Shown here: positions 18,887 to 25,487 of the stretch, piece by piece | How positions within the stretch are numbered: the first letter of the stretch is position 1 | How the letters are laid out: every line of letters starts with the position of its first letter | Source: Paenibacillus xerothermodurans | GTDB lineage: Bacteria; Bacillota; Bacilli; Paenibacillales; NBRC-103111 | Assembly: GCF_002220865.2 (NCBI RefSeq) | Contig: NZ_NHRJ02000001.1 | Coordinates: 248,001-312,000 of the forward strand | Reading direction: 5' to 3' | Length of the DNA: 64,000 nt | The notes under the pieces: generated by a model | Databases searched by the model: none | Told to the model about the DNA's origin: nothing | The model's input: only the letters and a program-made list of their open reading frames with translations | Position numbers and translations under genes: made by a program

Positions 18887-18925
18887 AAGGGCGGTGAAAG
18901 GATTTTACACCTTTGAACCACCCTT
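18887..18925 (-). terminator. Terminator/attenuator between rpsB and tsf
   Basis: On the minus strand AAGGGTGGT pairs with ACCGCCCTT (9 bp with one G-U) and the loop contains a nested GAAAGG/CCTTTC-like pairing. A run of seven T follows. It lies 14 bp after the rpsB stop and 40 bp before tsf, so it should cut tsf expression relative to rpsB. Confidence 0.85.
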
Positions 18926-18938
18926 TCCTATTCAGCCC

Positions 18939-19637
18939 TTAAGCTGTTGTTTGTTCACCTTGGTGCGCTTCGATAACTGCATCAGCAATTTTCGCCGTCA
19001 GCAATTTCACAGCACGGATTGCATCGTCATTACCAGGAATGACATAATCGATTTCATCAGGATCACAGTTTGTATCTACAATACCCACGATTGGGATACC
19101 CAATTTGCGAGCTTCTGCAACTGCGATACGTTCTTTGCGAGGATCGATTACGAACAATGCGCTCGGTAGACCCTTCATATTTTTAATGCCGCCGAGGAAC
19201 TTCTCAAGCCGCTCTTTTTCCTTACGCAGAATAATAACTTCTTTCTTGGGAAGTACGTCAAATGTACCGTCTTCTTCCCATCTTTCCAACTGCTTCAAAC
19301 GATCGATACGCTTTTGAATCGTTTGGAAGTTAGTCAGCGTACCACCCAACCAGCGTTGGTTGATGTAGTACATTCCGCAACGCTCTGCTTCTTCCGCAAC
19401 GGAATCTTGAGCTTGTTTTTTCGTTCCGACAAACAAGATCGTTCCGTTCTCCGCAGCGACGGATTTCACAAAATTGTAAGCTTCCTCTACCTTCTTGACC
19501 GTCTTTTGCAGGTCAATGATATAAATACCGTTTCTTTCAGTGAAGATGTAACGATCCATTTTTGGATTCCAACGACGGGTTTGATGCCCGAAGTGTACCC
19601 CAGCTTCCAAAAGCTGCTTCATGGAGATTACTGCCAT
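18939..19637 (-). CDS. rpsB: 30S ribosomal protein S2
   Basis: This 232-residue protein has typical S2 segments: [22 protein letters not shown] at the start, [36 protein letters not shown] and [27 protein letters not shown] chose the ATG at 19637 because GGAGGTGTGTGAAG precedes it at good spacing; a GTG two codons upstream overlaps that site. A promoter and a leader of about 120 nt precede the gene. Confidence 0.97.
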   Translation of the reverse strand: MAVISMKQLLEAGVHFGHQTRRWNPKMDRYIFTERNGIYIIDLQKTVKKVEEAYNFVKSVAAENGTILFVGTKKQAQDSVAEEAERCGMYYINQRWLGGTLTNFQTIQKRIDRLKQLERWEEDGTFDVLPKKEVIILRKEKERLEKFLGGIKNMKGLPSALFVIDPRKERIAVAEARKLGIPIVGIVDTNCDPDEIDYVIPGNDDAIRAVKLLTAKIADAVIEAHQGEQTTA

Positions 19638-19757
19638 CTTCACACACCTCCTCTAGATTGGTTTTTGGGTCTCCTCCGCCAGATCGCATCTTCGACATAA
19701 AACTTCCGTCCGGGAAGCACCCTTATGTGAATTGATCAGCGTGCGTTTTAACACCGT
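19638..19757 (-). promoter_or_regulatory. Structured 5' leader of rpsB
   Basis: Between the inferred transcription start and the rpsB ATG lie about 120 nt. A two-part hairpin is visible on the minus strand: ACATAA (19723-19728) pairs with TTATGT (19695-19700), and inside it CTTCC pairs with GGAAG. A second purine-rich GGCGGAGGAGACC stretch lies upstream of the real ribosome site. This could be a site where S2 represses its own synthesis; that role is inferred only from position and shape. Confidence 0.45.
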
Positions 19758-19762
19758 CAACA

Positions 19763-19791
19763 ACTATAACACAACTCAATATACTATGCAA
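19763..19791 (-). promoter_or_regulatory. Sigma-A promoter of rpsB
   Basis: On the minus strand a -35 TTGCAT (19786-19791) and a -10 TATAGT (19763-19768) are separated by exactly 17 bp. It lies just downstream of the terminator that closes the motility operon. Confidence 0.8.
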
Positions 19792-19814
19792 CATCCGGCT
19801 CATAAAGAACAAAA

Positions 19815-19833
19815 ACCTAACCGGAGGCTAGGT
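19815..19833 (-). terminator. Terminator closing the motility/chemotaxis operon
   Basis: On the minus strand ACCTAGCC/GGTTAGGT (8 bp with one G-U, three-base loop) is followed by TTTTTGTTCTTT. It lies 88-106 bp after the stop of the last gene of the operon and directly upstream of the rpsB promoter. Confidence 0.8.
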
Positions 19834-19920
19834 GGCGGAGGTCGAGAAAGTACCGAAAAAAGCAGCTAAGAACTATGATGCCGGGGATATCCTCTTCCGG
19901 GCGCTGGTTGTAGTTTCTTA

Positions 19921-20418
19921 TTAAGAAGTTATGGCAGCAATGACCTGTGATAGCTCTGCCGGAGGTTGGAAGGCATACACTCCGGCAACAATTTTGTAGT
20001 TCAATTGCCGCTTAGCCATTGCCTCTTCGAATGCAGTACGATCCGCGATGATACCACTTCGAGTGAGCAGCTCTCCCACCTGACTTGCAGTCATACCGTT
20101 AGATATGTAGACGTGAATTTCCTTGACAGTTTGCGACGCAACCGCTTGGGAAGAGGCCGCTTGCTGCTGCGCCAGTTGCTGCAGCTGCTCGTCCAACTGC
20201 GCTTGAGTATAGATAGTTACGTCTTTTTCAATAACTTGATAGTATTGGGACGCGGCTTCCCTGAGCTGCTCTTTATCCATTTCGGCGACCGGAGGAGTGC
20301 TGCCTACATCTATCGGCGTTTGCCGGGCATCGGCGGCCGCATCCATCAATTGCAGCAGCACAGCACCACTAATTAATCCGGCGCCGAGACCGTGCAACAA
20401 TGACTTGTTATTTCGCAT
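19921..20418 (-). CDS. Membrane-anchored MltG/YceG-related protein without catalytic domain
   Basis: This 165-residue protein has an N-terminal membrane anchor (GLGAGLISGAVLLQL, residues about 10-25), a Gln/Ala-rich linker (about 70-95), and a C-terminal LysM-like domain with VYISNGMTASQVGELLTRSGI. That domain resembles the segment preceding the catalytic domain of endolytic transglycosylase MltG, but full MltG is about twice as long and the catalytic region is absent. The start overlaps the preceding SwrB-like gene by 11 bp, so the two are coupled. It is the last gene of the fla/che operon. Function unknown; binding of peptidoglycan is a guess from the fold. Confidence 0.7.
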   Translation of the reverse strand: MRNNKSLLHGLGAGLISGAVLLQLMDAAADARQTPIDVGSTPPVAEMDKEQLREAASQYYQVIEKDVTIYTQAQLDEQLQQLAQQQAASSQAVASQTVKEIHVYISNGMTASQVGELLTRSGIIADRTAFEEAMAKRQLNYKIVAGVYAFQPPAELSQVIAAITS

Positions 20419-20983
20419 TCATCTGCTCCTCCTGCTTTGCCAACTGAATAATAAGATTGACTTCTCCCTTATTCATGTTCAGTTTCTTAGCAATATAATC
20501 AATCGACTTGCCCTGGCCGCGCATACCGAACAGATCAGAGTAGCGCAACTTCATGCTCATAGCCGCAGGAGGTGCCGGGGTTTCTTCTCTGGCCGCCGCC
20601 GGTTCGCTCTCAGCTGATTGGTGGTGAAAAGCTGCAGCGGGAATATCGCTTGAGCGCAAGCTTTGTCTTTGCAGCGCGCTATACGCAATCTCCAATTTGG
20701 CCAGCTGTTGCACTGCCAGGCCAGACTGCTGCTCCAACATTTCAACGCGTGAAGTCAGCTTAGCTAATTGTATTTCGTAATCCTTCTTCGTTTCGGCCAT
20801 CAATTGTATAAAGGCTTGATTTTGTTCATCCAATTCGGAGGTAAATTGCTGCATCATCTCTTCGATTTCATCTATGTTAGGATTTTTCTGCCCTTTTGAG
20901 ACGCTCGATTTGGGCAAAATCTTAGCAGCTACAATTAACGCCAAACCCATCAACACGATGTATACCCATGCAGGTTGATCCAA
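20408..20983 (-). CDS. SwrB/YlxL-like membrane-anchored protein
   Basis: This 191-residue protein has an N-terminal transmembrane helix (WVYIVLMGLALIVAA), a coiled coil (about residues 38-108) and a C-terminal helix-turn-helix-like segment (DLFGMRGQGKSIDYIAKKLNMNKGEVNLIIQLAK). Bacillus SwrB, which promotes flagellar export and swarming, has the same anchor-coil-short-domain plan and the same place between sigD and rpsB. The start is a TTG at 20983 after AAAGGTGAATAGCA. Sequence similarity to SwrB itself is weak, so orthology rests on layout and position. Confidence 0.75.
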   Translation of the reverse strand: MDQPAWVYIVLMGLALIVAAKILPKSSVSKGQKNPNIDEIEEMMQQFTSELDEQNQAFIQLMAETKKDYEIQLAKLTSRVEMLEQQSGLAVQQLAKLEIAYSALQRQSLRSSDIPAAAFHHQSAESEPAAAREETPAPPAAMSMKLRYSDLFGMRGQGKSIDYIAKKLNMNKGEVNLIIQLAKQEEQMNAK

Positions 20984-21009
20984 TGCTATTCACCTTTCCG
21001 CATTCGTAG

Positions 21010-21180
21010 TTACAATGACAAATCGATATGCCTGCCCTTAAAAAGATGGTCATTGCGCTTGGCGGGCTGATTTGCATCGTTTTCTTCTGAGTTACGCTTG
21101 TTTTTTGGCATCCCTACTGTTGTTCCCTGATGAGTGCTGATGCGCAATGCAAATTGGAGCTCAATCGCTCTCATACTCAA
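21010..21180 (-). CDS. Small basic protein of unknown function between FapA-like and SwrB-like genes
   Basis: A short open frame of about 56 codons fills most of the gap between the FapA-like gene and the SwrB-like gene. The product begins M(S)MRAIELQFALRIS, has a polar Asn/Lys/Arg-rich middle and ends KGRHIDLSL. GAGGAGGGG lies just upstream of a GTG (21183), a TTG (21180) and an ATG (21174), all in frame; the TTG has good spacing. I recall short proteins starting like MxxRxxExQ and ending in HxDLxL near sigD in other Bacillota, but cannot check that here. It is probably co-expressed with the motility operon. Function unknown. Confidence 0.6.
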   Translation of the reverse strand: MSMRAIELQFALRISTHQGTTVGMPKNKRNSEENDANQPAKRNDHLFKGRHIDLSL

Positions 21181-21205
21181 CACCGGCCCCTCCTCACCAC
21201 CGCCT

Positions 21206-22606
21206 CTACAGTGGAATCATGGCAATGTCACCGTTCGCTAATTCGAATTTAACATGAGAAATAGGATCTTTAATGAATTTAGTATAGCGGCCGATCACAA
21301 TCTTGGCGCCGCTATAAATTGAGTTCACTTCCACCTTAGCCCGGTCTGAATCCTCCAGCGATTTCTCTAATTCAAACACACGTTCTTTGATGCTGGTTTG
21401 CTCTTCCGTGAGCTGTCTTTTTGTATGGTTGAGTTTGATTCTCATCCCAACCTTATCCGGTCCCAGCTGCCCAACCGCTGCCAATTGATCCAGCATGCCC
21501 AAGGCCTTATCGGTTTTATCAATATTTTCATTGACTGATCGAAGCTGTGTTCTCAACTGCGCTAGCTCATTACGCAGCTCAGGCAGTACGCCCACCTCGA
21601 TAACAGTGGCTGTAGACATGGAGTTACCGACGGTACGCGCGGAAACCAGTTCACCGGCCTGAATGACACCGCCGACAATGAGTCCCTTGGACCCTTTACA
21701 TATGACTTCTTTGCTGGCCCGGACCGTAGAGTGCATAATGCTTTGAGAAACTGTCACTTCTTCAGCGATGATCGTGGCGTCTTGAATGAAGGAGCTTTTC
21801 ACCCGCTTTCCCGCACGAATGACCCCTTTGTTGTGACCTAGAATGCCTGCTGTTATTTCTATCGAGCCATCTGCTTCCAAGTCTGCTCCCTCGACGCTCC
21901 CGGTGACCCGAATATCTCCTGCGGCTTTAATTCTGAAGCCGGTCAGGACGCTTCCACGAATTACAACCGTTCCTACGAAGTCGATGTTTCCGATATTGTA
22001 ATCGACATCACCGTTCACTTCAAAAACAGGAAACACATTGATTTTGTCACGGTCGGTTTTTGTGACCATTCCGTCTATTGCCGCGTACAGGTTGGTTTTG
22101 TCTGCGTCAGTCACTACATTTTTGCCAATTTTAAAATGCGCCTCCTTGCCGGCCCTCGCAGCAATCGTTTCTCCGGTTACCGCGATGCCCGGCGCACCTT
22201 CCGTGCCAAAAAATCGTTGGGCAATCAACTGCCCCTTCTTCACATTGTGGATGGAGGTGATCTGCTTGAAATCCACCTTTCCATCCTCCATCTCAGCAGG
22301 CTTCTTGGTGTCGGTGTCCAGATCGAGCAGCAGGTTGATGTAGCCGTCTTGTCCCGGGATTGGAGGACTGCCTGTTGCTATCAACGTCTTAGCGGAAAAA
22401 AAAGCCTTGGGGTTATCTGCGATTTCCGCCAATTTCGACCGGTCGACGCCATGTGAAACGTGAAACGATTGGAGCACTTCCCCCAGTTGATCTATAGAAA
22501 AAGTCAACCTATCGTCACACTGCTTAAATTGCAGGAACGCGTGAAGCTTGTCTTCAGATAATACAATTTCCGCACAAACACTTAACGGAACAGCCTGATC
22601 TGGCAT
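21206..22606 (-). CDS. FapA-type DUF342 protein
   Basis: This is a 466-residue DUF342/FapA family protein. The middle contains the repetitive beta-helix (VVIRGSVLTGFRIKAAGDIRVTGSVEGADLEADGSIEI...), a polymer-like domain found in FapA and in MinC C-terminal folds. It is followed by a coiled coil (about 325-425) and a short C-terminal domain. I chose the ATG at 22606 after GGGGGGAGATGC; a longer frame would overlap sigD. Proteins of this family are common next to sigD in Firmicutes and their role is not established. The position suggests a link to motility or cell-surface assembly. Confidence 0.85.
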   Translation of the reverse strand: MPDQAVPLSVCAEIVLSEDKLHAFLQFKQCDDRLTFSIDQLGEVLQSFHVSHGVDRSKLAEIADNPKAFFSAKTLIATGSPPIPGQDGYINLLLDLDTDTKKPAEMEDGKVDFKQITSIHNVKKGQLIAQRFFGTEGAPGIAVTGETIAARAGKEAHFKIGKNVVTDADKTNLYAAIDGMVTKTDRDKINVFPVFEVNGDVDYNIGNIDFVGTVVIRGSVLTGFRIKAAGDIRVTGSVEGADLEADGSIEITAGILGHNKGVIRAGKRVKSSFIQDATIIAEEVTVSQSIMHSTVRASKEVICKGSKGLIVGGVIQAGELVSARTVGNSMSTATVIEVGVLPELRNELAQLRTQLRSVNENIDKTDKALGMLDQLAAVGQLGPDKVGMRIKLNHTKRQLTEEQTSIKERVFELEKSLEDSDRAKVEVNSIYSGAKIVIGRYTKFIKDPISHVKFELANGDIAMIPL

Positions 22607-22625
22607 GCATCTCCCCCCTTTGTAC

Positions 22626-23408
22626 TCAATGATTAAACAACTGTTCCTGATAACGGCCAAGCGCCGCGCGCAAACGCGATATCGCTTTCGAATGCAGCTG
22701 GGAAATTCTCGAGGGCGACAAACTCATCACTTCAGCAATCTCAGTCAAAGACAGCTCCTCAAAGTAAAACAGTGACACAACGGTTCGTTCTTTCTCTGTC
22801 AGCCGTTCGATAGCTTTGGCTAGCGTGTCTTTCAAATAAAACTCATTTACTGTATGTTCAGGATTCTTAGCCTTCTCATCAATCAAAAGAGAAAGCCTCG
22901 TTTCAGAATCTTCTTCTCTAATAGGGTCATCGACAGAGCACACGGTCGTGATAGAAATTTCTTGCACCATTTGCCGGAACTCGTTTTCACTGACCTGCAG
23001 ATAGGCACTAATTTCCGCATCCGTGACGGAGCGCGAATATTGCTGTTCCAATTGCTGATATGCTTCTTCGATTTTTTTTGATTTTTCCCGTACCGATCTA
23101 GGCACCCAGTCTCCCTGACGCAATCCGTCGATGATAGCACCGCGGATACGCCAGGAAGCATACGTTTCAAATTGCAGACCACGTAAGTAATCGAACTTTT
23201 CAATGGCGTCTATTAAGCCCAACACACCGAAACCAGCTAAATCATCTTTTGATACATTTTTGGGGAGGCCGATGGACAGACGGTTCGAAACATATTCGAC
23301 CAACGGCAGATACGTTTCGATCAGCGACTGTTTTGCTTCAATCAAGCCGGATTCCTTCCACTGCTTCCAGACATCCATATTGGATAAATGCGACTTTTGC
23401 TGAATCAT
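22626..23408 (-). CDS. sigD: RNA polymerase sigma factor SigD (FliA/WhiG type)
   Basis: This 260-residue sigma-28-type factor directs transcription of late flagellar, motility and autolysin genes. It has region 2 (DLAGFGVLGLIDAIEKFDYLRGLQFETYASWRIRGAIIDGLRQ), region 3 and region 4 with the helix-turn-helix LTEIAEVMSLSPSRISQLHSKA. The ATG at 23408 follows AAGGGTGGTGG. It lies near the end of the fla/che operon as in Bacillus, so its level depends on transcription reaching the end of about 27 kb. No anti-sigma FlgM gene is in this window. Confidence 0.96.
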   Translation of the reverse strand: MIQQKSHLSNMDVWKQWKESGLIEAKQSLIETYLPLVEYVSNRLSIGLPKNVSKDDLAGFGVLGLIDAIEKFDYLRGLQFETYASWRIRGAIIDGLRQGDWVPRSVREKSKKIEEAYQQLEQQYSRSVTDAEISAYLQVSENEFRQMVQEISITTVCSVDDPIREEDSETRLSLLIDEKAKNPEHTVNEFYLKDTLAKAIERLTEKERTVVSLFYFEELSLTEIAEVMSLSPSRISQLHSKAISRLRAALGRYQEQLFNH

Positions 23409-23426
23409 AAACGGTTGCCACCACCC

Positions 23427-23852
23427 TTATTCTTCCGTCATGCGACGTACCGCTTGTGCCATTTCGGCTGTATCCACTGTAGTGCTGCTGCTTAATTTGG
23501 GAGGCGTAAGCGGTTTGAAACCGGCATTTGCCGCGCCCTCGTTGGGGGTATTGGTTTGTTTCAGCATAGCGTGCAGCGCTTCTTGTTCGTCCGGCGTCGA
23601 CATATCCAACGCATTTCCTATGTGATCGTCGTCCGTCTCAGCAGCCGGCACATCGACTGAGCCCAGTTTATGCAATCCCGCGATGGTACCCAATACCCAA
23701 CGAAATAAGAAAACGAGCACAAACATCAACAAAAAGCTGTACAGGCTGCGCAGCAGCGTCGTTAACCAAATATTGTTACCCAGCGAGATCAAAAACGTCA
23801 GGAGAAACGAAATGCTGCCGATTATCAAATTCCAACGTATGGTTCCCATCAT
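23427..23852 (-). CDS. Small two-span membrane protein of unknown function in the che region
   Basis: This 141-residue protein has two closely spaced hydrophobic segments (about residues 7-25 and 30-55) and then a hydrophilic, probably disordered tail. The tail begins around GLHKLGSVDVPAAETDDD and ends in AEMAQAVRRMTEE. Two ATG codons stand together at the start after AAGGAGCTG. It lies between cheD and sigD with short gaps on each side, so it belongs to the operon. I do not recognise a family. The short C-terminal helix motif MAQAVRRM could be an interaction site. Confidence 0.75.
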   Translation of the reverse strand: MMGTIRWNLIIGSISFLLTFLISLGNNIWLTTLLRSLYSFLLMFVLVFLFRWVLGTIAGLHKLGSVDVPAAETDDDHIGNALDMSTPDEQEALHAMLKQTNTPNEGAANAGFKPLTPPKLSSSTTVDTAEMAQAVRRMTEE

Positions 23853-23859
23853 AAAAAAA

Positions 23860-24354
23860 TTACAGCTCCTTCACTCCATGCTGAACACTTCGGATTAAAA
23901 GGAGGCCCGTTTCACAATTGAATTCAATCGTTCTTCCGTAGCTGCCGCCCGTATCTTCTCCTCTGAGAGGGATGGAATACTGCTTCAACATGCTTTTGCA
24001 GGACTCCACATTTCTCGGGCCAATGCGCATCGTATCAGAGTTCCCTCCGAAGGCGAACATCTGTGCCCCTCCAGCCATTTTGGCTTCCATCCGGCTCACT
24101 GCAGCGCCCATCTTCTGCATTTTACCTATCATGTCAGGTATAGCTGTATCTGCGTACTTGGCTATATTGAATTTGCCTTCTCTAGCAATCTCCGAATCCG
24201 GGAGCATCACATGAGCCATTCCTGCAATCCTGGCTTTTGCATCGAACAGCGTAAGGCCTACGCAGGACCCCAAACCTGTCGTTTTCAACACTCCGGTCAA
24301 ATGTGTCACGTTCAGATCGGCCATGCCAACCTTGATGTATTGCTCCTGCGTCAT
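23860..24354 (-). CDS. cheD: Chemoreceptor glutamine deamidase CheD
   Basis: This 164-residue enzyme deamidates Gln residues on chemoreceptors and works with CheC in adaptation. The catalytic Cys is in TTGLGSCVGLTLFD (about residue 30), the His in AGMAHVMLPDS, and the Thr region TMRIGPRNVE follows. I chose the ATG at 24354, which overlaps the cheC stop as ATGA; an in-frame GTG two codons upstream is possible. Gene order cheW-cheC-cheD matches Bacillus. Confidence 0.94.
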   Translation of the reverse strand: MTQEQYIKVGMADLNVTHLTGVLKTTGLGSCVGLTLFDAKARIAGMAHVMLPDSEIAREGKFNIAKYADTAIPDMIGKMQKMGAAVSRMEAKMAGGAQMFAFGGNSDTMRIGPRNVESCKSMLKQYSIPLRGEDTGGSYGRTIEFNCETGLLLIRSVQHGVKEL

Positions 24355-24971
24355 GGACACTGCACTCCTAAAGCCGCGAAAATTTTGTCGAACGATTCCG
24401 GGTCGGGTATGAGAAAAAAACGGCCTTCCACTTCATTGTTACCATCCAAAAATTTCGTGTCTATCAGTAGGGCGGAGTCACCCATTCGACCGAATTGTAT
24501 AAGACCATAACTCAATATCGCCCCTGCCATATCGATCGCCAGCGCCGGAACTGTTGGGGACATAGATAATTGCGTAAAGTCTGCCAGTGCAGACAGGTAG
24601 GAGCCTGCGAGTATGTTACCGATCTCACTTAGCGCCGACAGTTCCATTTCCGAATACTGTTCGTGGTCAATTACTTCTATTCCCACCAAATTACGTAATA
24701 ATTTTTTAGCAGAATGCATGGTGAGCATGAAAAACAAATTACCAGGCGTTTCCCCTTCAACCCGCAGGAAAATCGCTATGACCACCTGCTCTGCGCCACC
24801 GACGCTCTCCGCTATCTCTTCGAAGGCAACCATCCGCACCTTTGGCACGAGCATATCGACCGGCTTGTCCAATAGCTTAGCGAGCGCTGTGGCTGCGTGT
24901 CCTGCACCGATATTTCCTACTTCTTTGAGTACATCCATTTGAAAATCAGCGAAGCGATCGAACAGTTCCAC
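24351..24971 (-). CDS. cheC: CheY-P phosphatase CheC
   Basis: This 206-residue protein is a CheC/CheX-type phosphatase and CheD partner. Both phosphatase signatures are present: KEVGNIGAGHAATALAKLL near residue 15 and SALSEIGNILAGSYLSALADF near 115, each with the Glu and Asn needed for CheY-P hydrolysis. The start is a GTG at 24971 following GAGGAGTAACCGC; the longer in-frame reading would run into cheW. It is 4 bp from cheW and overlaps cheD. Confidence 0.94.
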   Translation of the reverse strand: MELFDRFADFQMDVLKEVGNIGAGHAATALAKLLDKPVDMLVPKVRMVAFEEIAESVGGAEQVVIAIFLRVEGETPGNLFFMLTMHSAKKLLRNLVGIEVIDHEQYSEMELSALSEIGNILAGSYLSALADFTQLSMSPTVPALAIDMAGAILSYGLIQFGRMGDSALLIDTKFLDGNNEVEGRFFLIPDPESFDKIFAALGVQCP

Positions 24972-24975
24972 GCGG

Positions 24976-25437
24976 TTACTCCTCTTGACCTTCCAGTGCG
25001 GCAAGCTCGCTTTTGTGCAGAACCTCTTCAAGGTTTAGCAAGATGAGCAGTCTCGTATCACTCACTTTGGCGATGCCCTGTAAATACTTAGCTTTGATAC
25101 CGCCGACAATTTCGGGCGGCGCCTCGATTCGGTCCCTGTCCACATCAATAACATCGTTTGCTGCATCCACGATCAAGCCGACTTCTACGTCTCCCACACC
25201 GACGATGATAATGCGCGTATTTTCCGTATATTCGCTTTCTGGGAAGTCAAATCTTCCACGCAGATCAATGATGGGAGTCACCATGCCGCGTAAGTTGATC
25301 ACTCCTTTGACAAATGCCGGAGTCTTTGGCACACGTGTCATCGGCTGCATTCGCTCGATTGTCCGTACCTTATCTACCTCAACGCCATATTCTTCATCAC
25401 CTAACGCAAATACGATAACTTTAATTTCTTCCCCCAT
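24976..25437 (-). CDS. cheW: Chemotaxis coupling protein CheW
   Basis: This 153-residue protein is a single CheW domain that links receptors to CheA. Typical segments are VIVFALGDEEYGVEVDKVRTIER, VKGVINLRGMVTPIIDLR and EVGLIVDAANDVIDV. The ATG at 25437 follows AGGAGGCAGGAACA. It follows cheA by 50 bp and is slightly longer than the minimal domain because of a short polar C-terminal tail. Confidence 0.95.
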   Translation of the reverse strand: MGEEIKVIVFALGDEEYGVEVDKVRTIERMQPMTRVPKTPAFVKGVINLRGMVTPIIDLRGRFDFPESEYTENTRIIIVGVGDVEVGLIVDAANDVIDVDRDRIEAPPEIVGGIKAKYLQGIAKVSDTRLLILLNLEEVLHKSELAALEGQEE

Positions 25438-25487
25438 TGTTCCTGCCTCCTATTTGTTAAAATAAAGTGCTTTTAAATTGAAGCTAT

